Of a stretch of 64,000 nt of DNA, positions 8,082 to 17,237 are shown piece after piece. The notes under the pieces were generated by a model. It was not told the origin of the DNA. It searched no databases and was given only the letters and a program-made list of their open reading frames with translations. Source of the stretch: Ornithinibacillus xuwenensis (GTDB lineage Bacteria > Bacillota > Bacilli > Bacillales > Amphibacillaceae); NCBI RefSeq assembly GCF_039614845.1, contig NZ_JBDIML010000003.1:310001-374000 (forward strand), in the 5' to 3' direction. Both the position numbers and the translations under genes were made by a program. How positions within the stretch are numbered: the stretch's first letter is position 1; every line of letters begins with the position of its first letter.

Positions 8082-9026
8082 TTAATCCTCGAAGGTTGGT
8101 TTATAAAAGGAACGGTTATCCATTGCAAATAATCGCTCCGTAAATTCTCCAGGCTTTACTTTATCCAATGCACGATTCAGCATATTCATCTTAGCATCAA
8201 TTAAATCGATAAAATGGAGTAATTCTGCTTCTCGAACTAATGGAGGTGTTGGACTCCCCCACTCGGCCTTCCCGTGATGGGATAGAACCATATGCTGTAG
8301 GATTAAAACCTCTTCTCCTTCGATCTGTAAATCCTTGGCAGTATTTCCTATTTCCTCAACCATAATTGGAATATGTCCAAGTAATTTTCCTTGTAGCGTA
8401 TAAGAAGTTGAAACCACACCAGATAACTCTTTAAGCTTACCAATATCATGAAGTATAATTCCTGCATATAATAGGTCTTTATTAACTTCTGGATATAACT
8501 CGCAAAGCTCCCGAGCAATCTTCAACATACTCACAATATGATGTGCAAGTCCAGATACATATTCATGGTGATTCTTTGCCGCCGCCGGATACAAGAGTAA
8601 TGGCTCCTGGTATTTCTTGATAATTGCTCGTACGATGCGCTGCATTGCTGGATTTTTCATTTCAAAAATAGCTTCTGTTAGCTTTTCCATCAATTCTTCT
8701 CGTTCTACAGGTGCTTTTTCGATGAAATCCGCTACTTGTACCCCATCCGTTGGCTGGGCTAAACGGATGGTATTAATTCTCATCTGTGCTTTTCCACGAA
8801 ATTGATTAATTTCACCGTTAATATTAATGATCTGCTCCTGAACGAAAACTGATTCATCTTCATGGTTAATATCCCATAGCTTTGCTTCAATTTCTCCAGT
8901 TGCATCTCTGAGTACTAATGTTAAAAACGGCTTTCCGTTTGTAGTAGTTCCTTTAGTCGATTCTTTAATCAGTACAAATCCTTCGAAAGAATCTCCAATT
9001 TGATGATTCCCGATTCCCCTCTTCAT
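8082..9026 (-). CDS. yhaM: 3'-5' exoribonuclease YhaM
   Basis: The 314-residue protein has an N-terminal OB-fold nucleic-acid-binding domain (about 12-92) and an HD phosphohydrolase domain with His-Asp at 193-194 plus conserved histidines in Gly-Leu-Ala-His-His and Ser-His-His-Gly. YhaM trims single-stranded RNA 3' ends, for example after rho-independent termination. The start at 9026 has GGGGGAGGA 7 nt upstream and gives exactly the length of the B. subtilis protein; a frame extended to 9044 starts before the ribosome binding site. In B. subtilis it is directly downstream of yhaN; here a gbsR-like gene intervenes. Confidence 0.93.
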   Translation of the reverse strand: MKRGIGNHQIGDSFEGFVLIKESTKGTTTNGKPFLTLVLRDATGEIEAKLWDINHEDESVFVQEQIININGEINQFRGKAQMRINTIRLAQPTDGVQVADFIEKAPVEREELMEKLTEAIFEMKNPAMQRIVRAIIKKYQEPLLLYPAAAKNHHEYVSGLAHHIVSMLKIARELCELYPEVNKDLLYAGIILHDIGKLKELSGVVSTSYTLQGKLLGHIPIMVEEIGNTAKDLQIEGEEVLILQHMVLSHHGKAEWGSPTPPLVREAELLHFIDLIDAKMNMLNRALDKVKPGEFTERLFAMDNRSFYKPTFED

Positions 9027-9049
9027 AAGGCAATCCTCCCCCAATTAAT

Positions 9050-9109
9050 AAAAATGAGATTGACGATTGGCAAGCAATCTATTTTAGAGTGCTTATCGAA
9101 TTGTCAATC
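9050..9109 (-). terminator. Likely terminator of the second gbsR-like gene
   Basis: GATTGACGATT at 9058-9068 pairs, with one mismatch, with AATTGTCAATC at 9099-9109. On the minus strand it is followed by TTTTTATT. The 30-nt loop lowers certainty. Confidence 0.55.
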
Positions 9110-9127
9110 CCAGAAGTGTTCTAATCG

Positions 9128-9676
9128 TTATTCATTTTTTGGTATATATTCAAAAATCTTGCCCGATTCGATGACGTGAATAAACTTCATTAGCCACTCA
9201 TAATAATTTTTCGCATAATGTAATCGTTCCATATCATTGCTTATCTTCATCTTTAATTCTTCATCCACTGTTAGCTCCAAAAGCTTTTGTAACTCATCAA
9301 TGGCTTCTGCAGCCTCTTCTATATTGGACTCAGTATGCTTTCTCCAGCGATTACCAAACAGTGATGTGAAAGACTTGTACCAGTCTTCTTCTGATTGATA
9401 GAGGTCTTTTCGAATCCCTTTTTTAAAGGTTGATTCGACCATCTTCATATCCGAAAGTGCACGTACACCTGTTGACATACTTGTTTTACTCATTTCCAAT
9501 GCATCTCGCATATCATCAAGTGTCATTGGTTCATCAGAAAAATAGAGTACGCCATATAGTCTTCCGATAGAAGATGTAATACCATATAGGTTCATATTTT
9601 TTGCAATGATTTGGATAAACTTATCAATCGTTTCTTCATATTTATCCCATTCTTTATTTTGCTTATCTTCAGGCAA
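9128..9676 (-). CDS. Second GbsR-family regulator
   Basis: This 182-residue MarR-like protein carries the GbsR core (Met-Asn-Leu-Tyr-Gly then Ser-Ile-Gly-Arg-Leu-Tyr-Gly, and Lys-Thr-Ser-Met-Ser-Thr-Gly-Val-Arg), closer in length to B. subtilis GbsR/OpcR than the copy at 4775. The start is set at TTG 9676 because GGAGGG ends 7 nt upstream; an ATG at 9691 lies just before that GGAGGG and has no site of its own. It probably responds to choline or betaines. Target genes are not adjacent; candidates are the two opuA operons in the window. A perfect palindrome lies 37 bp upstream. Confidence 0.85.
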   Translation of the reverse strand: MPEDKQNKEWDKYEETIDKFIQIIAKNMNLYGITSSIGRLYGVLYFSDEPMTLDDMRDALEMSKTSMSTGVRALSDMKMVESTFKKGIRKDLYQSEEDWYKSFTSLFGNRWRKHTESNIEEAAEAIDELQKLLELTVDEELKMKISNDMERLHYAKNYYEWLMKFIHVIESGKIFEYIPKNE

Positions 9677-9712
9677 TGGATGTCCCTCCATTTAACAAGA
9701 TGCACGTTTACC

Positions 9713-9726
9713 TTCGTAATTACGAA
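9713..9726. promoter_or_regulatory. Palindrome upstream of the second gbsR-like gene
   Basis: TTCGTAATTACGAA is a perfect 14-bp palindrome in the 138-bp gap between yhaN and the gbsR-like gene. Its place just upstream of the ribosome binding site suggests an autoregulatory operator. No binding evidence is visible. Confidence 0.45.
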
Positions 9727-9814
9727 TACTAATATTAAATAATAAATCTCCAGTAGTACACATCATGTATTCAAATAATTTTTAGTTAGACTGTATAGCT
9801 AGTTTGCAATCAGT

Positions 9815-12793
9815 TTACCACTTATTTTCCAATATTGGAACCGCATTTGTCAACTTGAGTGGTTTACTGCTGTTAAATTCGGGCAATCCCTCATGATTAC
9901 AGGTAAATAAGAGTACCTGATGATTACTTGCTATTTCCCCTAATAAGCGAATAACCCGCTTCGTTCGAATAGGATCGAAATGCACAAATGCATCATCAAT
10001 AATAAATGGCAGTTCCATGCTTTCACTCATTACCTCACATACTGCTAAACGTAAGGAAACATATAACTGATTCATGGTACCTTGTGATAATTCATTAACA
10101 TGGAACCGGATATGATCAAATCGTTCAACCGCAAATGGTTTGTCCTTTGAAGGTGCATATACATTTATATATACGTTTTCTGTCAATATCGAAAAAAACT
10201 GTGATGTCTTTTCCAATACTTTTGATAAATATTTATCACGATACGAATCCTTTGTTTCAGTCAAAAGTTCCTTTGCTGTCTTATAAATAGCCCATTTCCG
10301 TCCAAGCTCACTTAGCTTTTCTTTTTCGGCCTCAAATTGATGGACCAATTTAGAGTAGGTATCAGAGGATTCTAACTGCTGAATCTCAGCCTTTAAATTG
10401 GCAAGCTGCTGTCGTTTTTCATCGATGTCTCTGTCTAGTTGTTGAATCGTATGGAATACTTCATTATTCTGTAGCTCCATCGAATTATGTTGGGGCTTGT
10501 TTAGAACTAGCTCCTTCCACTCTTCTGGTGAAAAAAAGGATGAGAACTGTGTCTTGATTTTTTCGCAATTAACTTGAAGCTTCTCTTTTTCAAAGAATGT
10601 TTTTGCTTTTCTATAAAATTCTTCTTCCGTTTTTACGTTTGCTATATCAAACAGTGCTGTCATTTCACGCTCATAGGTATCATATGTTACCGTTAATTCT
10701 TCCACTCTTTGCAAATTATCTTCTAACAATTTCGTTATGTGATGTAGCTGTGTTTGTTTTTCTTGAAGACTATTACGTTTAGATGCTAGTAACTCTAGTT
10801 GGCTGGTAGTTGATTTCGATGCTTGTCCCACATCATTCTTTTCAAAGAAATCACGCACTATATTCTTATAATCATCTAGCTTGTGATTCAACTGTTCGGC
10901 TTCCATTCTAAGCTGCTTTTTCTCGTGACTTTTTCGGATAAGTTGCTTTATCGCATGATACAACTCTGGCCAATATCGTACATCGAGCACCTGTAAAAAA
11001 GGATAAAGCTTCTTTTGTTTGTCAATTTGCTCCAAGAGCTCCACTTGTCGTTGACCTACTAAAATGTTTTGTTCCTGAACTTGATTAAGCTGAATATCTG
11101 CTTCCTTCAGCTGCTCATATAGTAATGTCATTTCATTCGTATACTCTTGATCTAGATGGATTTGCATTTCAGCATGCTTCTTCTCCTCCTCGGAAACAAT
11201 AGAAGAAGGTGCATCACTAGGAAATTGGATGACCATATTTTGCATGTCAGTAATAGATTTTTTCCCCCAGAACCACTGTGCTAAACCAACAGCAAGACTA
11301 ACCACCATATAATTCGTGTATAAGAAATCTTTGAATACAACTGCTAATATGACAAATATTATCGCAACAAGAATGGATAATCCTAAAATGAGCTTTATTC
11401 TAGAATTTGTCTTTTGTTTTGTTTTTCGCCAATTTTCCTTGTTTCTACTCGCTTCTTGTTGAAGCCTTTCACGTAATAAGCCTTCTTTATGCCTGTTTAA
11501 TAACGCTTCTAGCTCTTTTCTGTTTTCAACAGGGAGAATATTGTCTTTAATCTCACTTAGTTGCTCCTCTAGGAATTTCTGCTTACTATTCGCAAGTTGC
11601 ATTTGTTCCGCATTTAATTGCTTTTCACGCTCTATTTCTTCCATATTGACTTTTAAATCATTCCATTGCTTTTCTACATGAAATGGCAAATTCATAACTT
11701 CTAACTCTTCCATAGTGAGCGCAATATCTAAGCTTAGAATCTGATTGTTTATCTCCATATCTAGCCTATTAATTTCGTTTTGTATCCGTTGAAGGTCTTT
11801 CTCATGCTCCAAATTACTAGAAAGTAACGAAGTAACTTTCTTTGCATCCTCTAATGGAAAAGCATCTATGCTTTCTTCTAATGCTTCCTTCTCTTTCGTA
11901 AATTTTTCTTGATTATGCTGAAGTACTGTGAGCTCACTTTTTATAGGAAGTAGCTTATCTTTCACGTATTCAAGTCTTTCAATCCCTTCTTCAGGAATCG
12001 TTATCTGCTGAGGATATTCAGCTAATTGCTGTTGATATACAATATATTCCTCAATTTGTGGTAAAGCTTGAATTACCTTTTCAAAGTATAGTTGCTTCTG
12101 TTTCTCATCCTGAAGGGCTTCCTGTAGCATTTTTATTTCGACATGAAGCTCCATTATTGCATTTTTCTTTTCCTGATAGGTAGCTTCCTCTTGCTTTATG
12201 GTTGTCAATTCATGTTGCAGCTGTTTCAATCTCTCTAATTGTTGATTAATTTCTGGGTTTTTTCCATATGGCTTAAAATAGTCTGCCAGCCTTTGCTCAA
12301 GTCGCTTTTCAATCGTATATATATGCGTCGAACCGGTGAGCCCTACTCCAAGTAATATGTCACTGATATCTTCTTCCTTCATGAATTGTATTGCACTTAA
12401 ATCCACTGCAGAAAAGGAAAAAATAGAACGAAAGGTTTTTGCATTCATACCATGTAGTTTCTCTTGGAGCCAGGTTTCATCATACTCTCCTCCATCTGAA
12501 GTAAAACACTTTGCTGTCCCATTACGAACATCATGTAATCGTTCAATTGTATATTCTCCTATTTCTGAGTCCACGATTGTTAAAAGACCACCCATCTTAC
12601 TGCTAGTCTTGGGCTGATAGTGTTTTCGTTGTTTTGGAGGAAGACCGAATAGCATGAATATGAGGAAACGTTGAAGCGTTGTTTTTCCTGATTCGTTTTC
12701 ACCATAAATGGTAATAAAAGACTGCTCGGAAAAATCGATTGTATAATCCACCCATTTTCCAAAACCATAAATTATTGCACTTCTGAGTTTCAT
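9815..12793 (-). CDS. yhaN: SbcC/Rad50-like ATPase YhaN
   Basis: This is a 992-residue SMC-like ATPase. The Walker A P-loop (Gly-Glu-Asn-Glu-Ser-Gly-Lys-Thr-Thr) is near residue 32. Long coiled coils fill the middle, and the C-terminus has the ABC signature (Leu-Ser-Gln-Gly-Thr) and Walker B (Ile-Ile-Asp-Asp-Ala). Two hydrophobic stretches in the middle (about residues 465-510) look like membrane helices, a YhaN-family trait not found in classical SbcC. With YhaO it probably forms a DNA end-processing complex. It starts 9 nt after yhaO with a GAGGTGA site overlapping that stop region, so the two are one operon. Confidence 0.9.
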   Translation of the reverse strand: MKLRSAIIYGFGKWVDYTIDFSEQSFITIYGENESGKTTLQRFLIFMLFGLPPKQRKHYQPKTSSKMGGLLTIVDSEIGEYTIERLHDVRNGTAKCFTSDGGEYDETWLQEKLHGMNAKTFRSIFSFSAVDLSAIQFMKEEDISDILLGVGLTGSTHIYTIEKRLEQRLADYFKPYGKNPEINQQLERLKQLQHELTTIKQEEATYQEKKNAIMELHVEIKMLQEALQDEKQKQLYFEKVIQALPQIEEYIVYQQQLAEYPQQITIPEEGIERLEYVKDKLLPIKSELTVLQHNQEKFTKEKEALEESIDAFPLEDAKKVTSLLSSNLEHEKDLQRIQNEINRLDMEINNQILSLDIALTMEELEVMNLPFHVEKQWNDLKVNMEEIEREKQLNAEQMQLANSKQKFLEEQLSEIKDNILPVENRKELEALLNRHKEGLLRERLQQEASRNKENWRKTKQKTNSRIKLILGLSILVAIIFVILAVVFKDFLYTNYMVVSLAVGLAQWFWGKKSITDMQNMVIQFPSDAPSSIVSEEEKKHAEMQIHLDQEYTNEMTLLYEQLKEADIQLNQVQEQNILVGQRQVELLEQIDKQKKLYPFLQVLDVRYWPELYHAIKQLIRKSHEKKQLRMEAEQLNHKLDDYKNIVRDFFEKNDVGQASKSTTSQLELLASKRNSLQEKQTQLHHITKLLEDNLQRVEELTVTYDTYEREMTALFDIANVKTEEEFYRKAKTFFEKEKLQVNCEKIKTQFSSFFSPEEWKELVLNKPQHNSMELQNNEVFHTIQQLDRDIDEKRQQLANLKAEIQQLESSDTYSKLVHQFEAEKEKLSELGRKWAIYKTAKELLTETKDSYRDKYLSKVLEKTSQFFSILTENVYINVYAPSKDKPFAVERFDHIRFHVNELSQGTMNQLYVSLRLAVCEVMSESMELPFIIDDAFVHFDPIRTKRVIRLLGEIASNHQVLLFTCNHEGLPEFNSSKPLKLTNAVPILENKW

Positions 12794-12802
12794 GCGTTCA
12801 CC

Positions 12803-14026
12803 TCACTCTTTCATCAGCTCATGAGTTAGTAATTGAAAGGCCTCTTCCTTTATCTTTTCCTCCTCTACATTCGCAAGAGCTTCTATATATTTTCTAGCTT
12901 CTTTATGTCGAAATAACTCACTTACAATCTGATTAACCGAGATTTTTTCCATTTGACTGCTTAATTCGCCTAGGAAGTGATCACCTTTTAAAGGACTATT
13001 ATGTAGTGGATAGCCATCTTGAATTGTATAACGAAAAATATGAAGCCAATTCTTTTGATTTTCAAATGTATCGTTGATGATATCAATGATTTCATTTATT
13101 AAATCCTCGTTTTTCCATTCGATTAGATTACTTTGATTACTATGTAATGTAAGATCCACTAATTGAGGTACAGGTGCTTCAAGTGCTGCTAAGTTATCCT
13201 TTATTACCTGCTCTATATCATGAATGGCTTTGCAAGCTGATAAATCGATTGTTATCGAATTATACTGAATTACCTGTAATGGTATAAAGCTTGCTTCGGC
13301 TTCACTTTCGGACATCTCTACATAATAGCAGCCTTTTTCACCTGTTTCTTTTCTATTTCTACCTTGTATATTACCAGGATAGATAACGAAAGGGTTCTTT
13401 TTCAGAATCTCTCTTTTATGAATATGGCCTAAAGCCCAGTAGTGAAAAGGCTTATCTATTAACTCTCCTAGTTGAAAGGGTGCATACGTATCGTGCTCTG
13501 TATTACTTTCAATACTTCCATGAAGCATAGCGATGTGAAAGGGAATCTCTGAATCAATTATTTGATATTCTTGAACTCTATTTCTGGTAACTGCGCGATT
13601 TTCATAGCTAAATCCATATATGGCTGCTAATGTTTGGTGGTCTTTTTGATATAAAAATGACGATAACTGTTCACCTGAAAATATATGAACGTTGTCTGGA
13701 TAGGTTATCGGGTAGATATTCCCCTTTATATAATCATGATTGCCATAGGATAGATATACCTCTATATGATGGCGTTGTAGCTCTTGAAATGCATTTCTCA
13801 GCTTAATTTGTGCTTTTAAGCTTTGCTTTTCGTTATCAAATAAATCACCTACAAGCAATACGAAATCTACATTTCTTTCAATTGCTGCTTTGACTAAATT
13901 ATCAAGCGCAGCAAATGTACTTTGACGTACTTCTTGAAAAATCGTTTCACTTACATTGGAAAGCCCTTTAAAGGGACTATCTAAATGCAAATCTGCTGCA
14001 TGAATAAAGGAAATCTTCTGTTCCAC
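12803..14026 (-). CDS. yhaO: SbcD/Mre11-like nuclease YhaO
   Basis: The 407-residue metallophosphoesterase has the phosphodiesterase motifs in order: Ala-Asp-Leu-His near residue 12, Gly-Asp-Leu-Phe-Asp, Gly-Asn-His-Asp, a histidine in Leu-His-Gly, and Gly-His-Ile-His. It is the nuclease partner of YhaN. AGGAGG lies only 1 nt from an ATG at 14032, but 7 nt from a GTG at 14026, so GTG is preferred; the products differ by two residues. A LexA-like box lies about 50 bp upstream, which fits the known SOS control of yhaO-yhaN-yhaM in B. subtilis. Confidence 0.9.
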   Translation of the reverse strand: MEQKISFIHAADLHLDSPFKGLSNVSETIFQEVRQSTFAALDNLVKAAIERNVDFVLLVGDLFDNEKQSLKAQIKLRNAFQELQRHHIEVYLSYGNHDYIKGNIYPITYPDNVHIFSGEQLSSFLYQKDHQTLAAIYGFSYENRAVTRNRVQEYQIIDSEIPFHIAMLHGSIESNTEHDTYAPFQLGELIDKPFHYWALGHIHKREILKKNPFVIYPGNIQGRNRKETGEKGCYYVEMSESEAEASFIPLQVIQYNSITIDLSACKAIHDIEQVIKDNLAALEAPVPQLVDLTLHSNQSNLIEWKNEDLINEIIDIINDTFENQKNWLHIFRYTIQDGYPLHNSPLKGDHFLGELSSQMEKISVNQIVSELFRHKEARKYIEALANVEEEKIKEEAFQLLTHELMKE

Positions 14027-14073
14027 CACCATACCTCCTAACTTTATTATTCTATTTTACCAAAAACAATACA

Positions 14074-14087
14074 CGAATGCACGTTCG
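14074..14087. promoter_or_regulatory. LexA (SOS) box-like element upstream of yhaO
   Basis: CGAATGCACGTTCG differs from the Bacillus SOS consensus CGAAC-N4-GTTCG by one base (T for C at the fifth position). It sits about 48 bp before the yhaO start, where a repressor could block transcription. Confidence 0.65.
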
Positions 14088-14142
14088 TAATAGATTTTCC
14101 ATTTTCTTCGTTCGGTATACAATACTAATTACTCCACACATA

Positions 14143-14175
14143 GAAAGACCGCTTCCCATAAGCGGTCTTTCATTT
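14143..14175 (-). terminator. Terminator of yhaQ-yhaP
   Basis: A perfect 11-bp inverted repeat (14143-14153 with 14161-14171) lies after the yhaP stop. The T tail on the minus strand is short. Confidence 0.7.
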
Positions 14176-14193
14176 CATATTTTCTAATCCATT

Positions 14194-15441
14194 CTATTCT
14201 TTCTTTGATAGTACAATTGCCTTCTTTATGTCCTTTAATGAGCTTGATTTTCCATAGAGTAATACGCCACCCTTATAGACTCTAGCACCTATGAAAGCAA
14301 ATAATAAAATAGTGGCAGCTAAAATGCCTACCGATAAAAGAACTTCCCACATTGCTACATCTAGAATTCCTACTCGAATAAACATTAGCATCGGTGCAAA
14401 AAACGGAATATAAGAGGTTACCGTAACAACCGTTGACTCTGGAACATTAATTCCGAACATAGCTAGCATAAAAGCAATTACGATCAGTAACATCATTGGT
14501 GTTATCATTTGATTTACTTCCTCAACTCTACTTACAAGGGATCCTAACATTGCTGCCAACGTCGCATAAAGTAAATAGCCTAAAATAAAGAATAGTACAC
14601 CATAAAGAAGGATGGAGATCGACGCTCCATGAAAGCCAAACGATTCTAACAATCCACCTGCACCATCTTGCTTCGTTTGAAGCATACCAAATGCCACTCC
14701 TACAAATATAGCGATTTGTGTTAATCCTAGTAAGGCAATGCCAACAATCTTTGCAAACATATGTGTTACAGGCGAAGCGCTGGACACTAATATTTCCATC
14801 ACACGGGATGATTTTTCGGATGCAACATCAGTCGCGATAAGGGTTCCATACATCAAAACTGCCATGTAAAGTAAAATTAGCATCGCATAAACAATCCCAC
14901 GAGCTTGATTTAACTCTTCCTCAGATTTACCATTAAGATCCAATGAAACCGAATGAAAGGTAATCGGCTCATATATTTCTCCAATTGTTTCTTGGTCAAG
15001 TCCTGCTTTTTTTGTGGCAATCGAAATCTTTAATTGTTGCAGCTGTTGCTGTAAATCGGTTTGTAACTCTGAGTCTGCGATATTATTTGCATAGTATGTC
15101 GCCTCTGGAAAGCCCTCTTCATTTAAAGAAAGTGTGACAAGTGCAGAGAAGTCTCCCTCTTTCACCGCTTCCTTCCCTTCTTCCACTGATTGGGTGTAAG
15201 AGGTAATTTCCCATCCGAGATTACTTGCTTCAACACTAGTGCTTAACGAATCTATAAGCTCCCCCGAATCATCAATAACAGCTACATTTCTATCATCCTC
15301 ACCTGAAATGGTATCAACGATTGATTCAAAGTTTACCATTAGCGTAATAAATAACAGCGTTAATATTGTACTAATATAAAACATTTTCGTCTTTAACCTA
15401 GACATATAGGTATGCGATACAATAATCCAAAACTTATTCAT
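14194..15441 (-). CDS. yhaP: ABC-2 type exporter permease YhaP (NatB-like)
   Basis: This is a 415-residue membrane protein. One N-terminal helix (about 20-40) is followed by a large extracytoplasmic region (about 45-190), then six membrane helices in the C-terminal half, the layout of NatB/ABC-2 permeases of the YhaP family. With YhaQ it forms an exporter, perhaps for sodium or a peptide-like toxin; the substrate is unknown. The start ATG at 15441 overlaps the yhaQ stop by 8 nt and has AGTAGGTG upstream, so translation is coupled. Confidence 0.85.
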   Translation of the reverse strand: MNKFWIIVSHTYMSRLKTKMFYISTILTLLFITLMVNFESIVDTISGEDDRNVAVIDDSGELIDSLSTSVEASNLGWEITSYTQSVEEGKEAVKEGDFSALVTLSLNEEGFPEATYYANNIADSELQTDLQQQLQQLKISIATKKAGLDQETIGEIYEPITFHSVSLDLNGKSEEELNQARGIVYAMLILLYMAVLMYGTLIATDVASEKSSRVMEILVSSASPVTHMFAKIVGIALLGLTQIAIFVGVAFGMLQTKQDGAGGLLESFGFHGASISILLYGVLFFILGYLLYATLAAMLGSLVSRVEEVNQMITPMMLLIVIAFMLAMFGINVPESTVVTVTSYIPFFAPMLMFIRVGILDVAMWEVLLSVGILAATILLFAFIGARVYKGGVLLYGKSSSLKDIKKAIVLSKKE

Positions 15442-16333
15442 AAGCCGCACCTACTTTCTCAATAAAGATATCATTTAGTGATGGCTCCTCTAATTCAAAC
15501 TTTCGAATAAAGCCCCTTCCTTGTAAGGCATTGAAAATATCCTGTGAGACATTTTCATCGACAATTTGTAGCTGACAACCTTCAGATAAGGCTTTATACC
15601 GTATAACACCATCATAATTCTCAAGAAAATCTAATGACAAATCCCCATGAATCACCAGATTTTTCTTACCGAAGGACCGTTTTATTTCCCGTAAAGCTCC
15701 TTGGACAACAGGTGTACCCTTTTGCAATATACATACGTGCTCACATAGCTCTTCCACATGCTCCATCCGATGGGATGAAAATACGATAGAGGTTCCTTGA
15801 TTTTTCAAGTCCGCGACAGCATCCTTCAACATCTCAACATTAATTGGATCCAACCCAGAAAATGGTTCATCTAGAATTAATAATTTTGGTCTATGGATGA
15901 CACTGGAAATGAATTGGATTTTTTGTTGGTTTCCTTTTGATAATTCCTCTACTTTTTGGTCGATATATTCCGGAACACGAAAGCGTTCTAACCATTTTTC
16001 CAATTCTTGAACCGCATCATTTTTTCCCATTCCTCTTAATCGAGCCAAGTATACAATTTGATCTCTTACCTTTAGCTTGGGGTATAGGCCTCTTTCCTCA
16101 GGTAAATAGCCAATGACACTGCTTTTACCATAGTCGATTTCCTCCCCATTCCAAGTGATTTCACCTGAAGTGTGATCGAGCAAGCCCAATATCATTCGAA
16201 ATGTAGTGGTTTTTCCAGCACCATTTCCACCTAAAAAACCAAACATTTCATTTTCAGGTATTTCAATAGAAAGATTATGGACTGCGGTGTTTTTTCCAAA
16301 ACGTTTTGTTACATTATTTAATACTAAGGTCAT
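15434..16333 (-). CDS. yhaQ: ABC exporter ATP-binding protein YhaQ (NatA-like)
   Basis: The 299-residue ATPase has Walker A (Gly-Gly-Asn-Gly-Ala-Gly-Lys-Thr-Thr near residue 35), the signature Leu-Ser-Lys-Gly-Asn-Gln-Gln, Walker B (Leu-Leu-Ile-Leu-Asp-Glu-Pro) and a switch His in Ser-Ser-His-Arg. The C-terminal 80 residues form the accessory domain of the NatA/CcmA type. It powers YhaP. It is the first gene of a two-gene operon, 19 nt after the small membrane gene upstream, so read-through from the XRE cluster is possible. Confidence 0.88.
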   Translation of the reverse strand: MTLVLNNVTKRFGKNTAVHNLSIEIPENEMFGFLGGNGAGKTTTFRMILGLLDHTSGEITWNGEEIDYGKSSVIGYLPEERGLYPKLKVRDQIVYLARLRGMGKNDAVQELEKWLERFRVPEYIDQKVEELSKGNQQKIQFISSVIHRPKLLILDEPFSGLDPINVEMLKDAVADLKNQGTSIVFSSHRMEHVEELCEHVCILQKGTPVVQGALREIKRSFGKKNLVIHGDLSLDFLENYDGVIRYKALSEGCQLQIVDENVSQDIFNALQGRGFIRKFELEEPSLNDIFIEKVGAAYE

Positions 16334-16352
16334 CTATTACACTCCCTTTCTT

Positions 16353-16670
16353 TTAATCTCTACTACCATAAAAAGCAGCCGATATACCAAAAATAATACA
16401 ATGCAGCATATATAATGCAGTTAATAAAAAAAAGCTAAATGAAATTCCATCAAACATGATTACAATTGGCCAAGCGATGAGCATTACGACCAGCATAATA
16501 TCCCATGTTCGGCTTTTTGCTCGATTGTTCACCTGATAATACCGTTCATCATAGCGATGATTTTTCTTACCTACATAACGTTGCACGAAAAATATCGTGA
16601 GCATCAGCAAATAATTCCCAATTAATATGAGTACAACCCACGGCGTTTCTAAAAATTCTTCACTAAGCAT
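16353..16670 (-). CDS. Small membrane protein, tandem copy 2
   Basis: This is a 105-residue protein with three hydrophobic segments (about 9-28, 56-74 and 77-98) and a conserved His-Arg-Tyr-Asp-Glu-Arg-Tyr motif near residue 38. It is clearly paralogous to the protein at 16702-17019, from Ser-Glu-Glu-Phe-Leu at the N-terminus through Trp-Asp-Ile-Met-Leu. I do not recognise the function. AAGGGGGAT lies 4-5 nt before the ATG at 16670. Its place directly after an XRE regulator and before yhaQ suggests co-transcription. Confidence 0.75.
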   Translation of the reverse strand: MLSEEFLETPWVVLILIGNYLLMLTIFFVQRYVGKKNHRYDERYYQVNNRAKSRTWDIMLVVMLIAWPIVIMFDGISFSFFLLTALYMLHCIIFGISAAFYGSRD

Positions 16671-16701
16671 TTTTATCCCCCTTATTGAAAGCACATAGAC
16701 A

Positions 16702-17019
16702 TTACGATGTCATACGATAATAGATAGCCACAATCCCCATTGACAAACAATGTATCGTATATAGAATCATTAAAAGAAAATAACTGAAGGATACACCATC
16801 GAAAATAATGACAACTGGCATCGCTACTAGCATAACTAGCAGCATAATATCCCAGGCTTTGCTTTTCACTCGATTAGTTTCATATTCATACCGTTCATCA
16901 TAACGGTGTTCTCTTTGCCCAATCTTACGCTGAATCCTAAACGCAACCAATATCCAAGCAAAAGTTCCAAACAGAATAACGACTATCCAAGGATTATTTA
17001 GAAATTCTTCACTGAACAT
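16702..17019 (-). CDS. Small membrane protein, tandem copy 1
   Basis: This 105-residue protein has the same three-helix layout and the same His-Arg-Tyr-Asp-Glu-Arg-Tyr motif as its downstream paralogue, of identical length. The start ATG at 17019 is preceded by GAGGGGGAT and overlaps the end of the XRE regulator by 11 nt, so translation is coupled. Small XRE regulators paired with small membrane proteins occur in many Firmicutes, with the membrane protein often of unknown function. The tandem pair looks like a recent local duplication. Confidence 0.75.
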   Translation of the reverse strand: MFSEEFLNNPWIVVILFGTFAWILVAFRIQRKIGQREHRYDERYEYETNRVKSKAWDIMLLVMLVAMPVVIIFDGVSFSYFLLMILYTIHCLSMGIVAIYYRMTS

Positions 17020-17218
17020 TCTCATCCCCCTCAAAAATAAATAACTCCTCTATTTGGCATTTAAAAATTTGTGCGAGTTTATGTGCTAACACAAGTGACG
17101 GCTTATACTTACCTTTTTCCAATGAGATAATGGTTTGCCGCGATACCTTTAAAGCCTGCGAGAGCTCCTCTTGTGTCATATTTCTGTCCATTCGTTTCTC
17201 ACGAATTAACGTTTTCAT
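17009..17218 (-). CDS. Small XRE-family transcriptional regulator
   Basis: The 69-residue protein is almost entirely a Cro/CI-type helix-turn-helix (Met-Thr-Gln-Glu-Glu-Leu-Ser followed by Val-Ser-Arg-Gln-Thr-Ile near residues 14-30, then Pro-Ser-Leu-Val-Leu-Ala). It has no ligand-binding domain, as in the YgzD/YozG class of tiny regulators. Two palindromic 16-bp sites lie upstream over a TTGACA element, so it probably represses its own operon (regulator plus two membrane proteins). Confidence 0.85.
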   Translation of the reverse strand: MKTLIREKRMDRNMTQEELSQALKVSRQTIISLEKGKYKPSLVLAHKLAQIFKCQIEELFIFEGDENVQ

Positions 17219-17237
17219 GTTATCTCCTACTTTTTTT

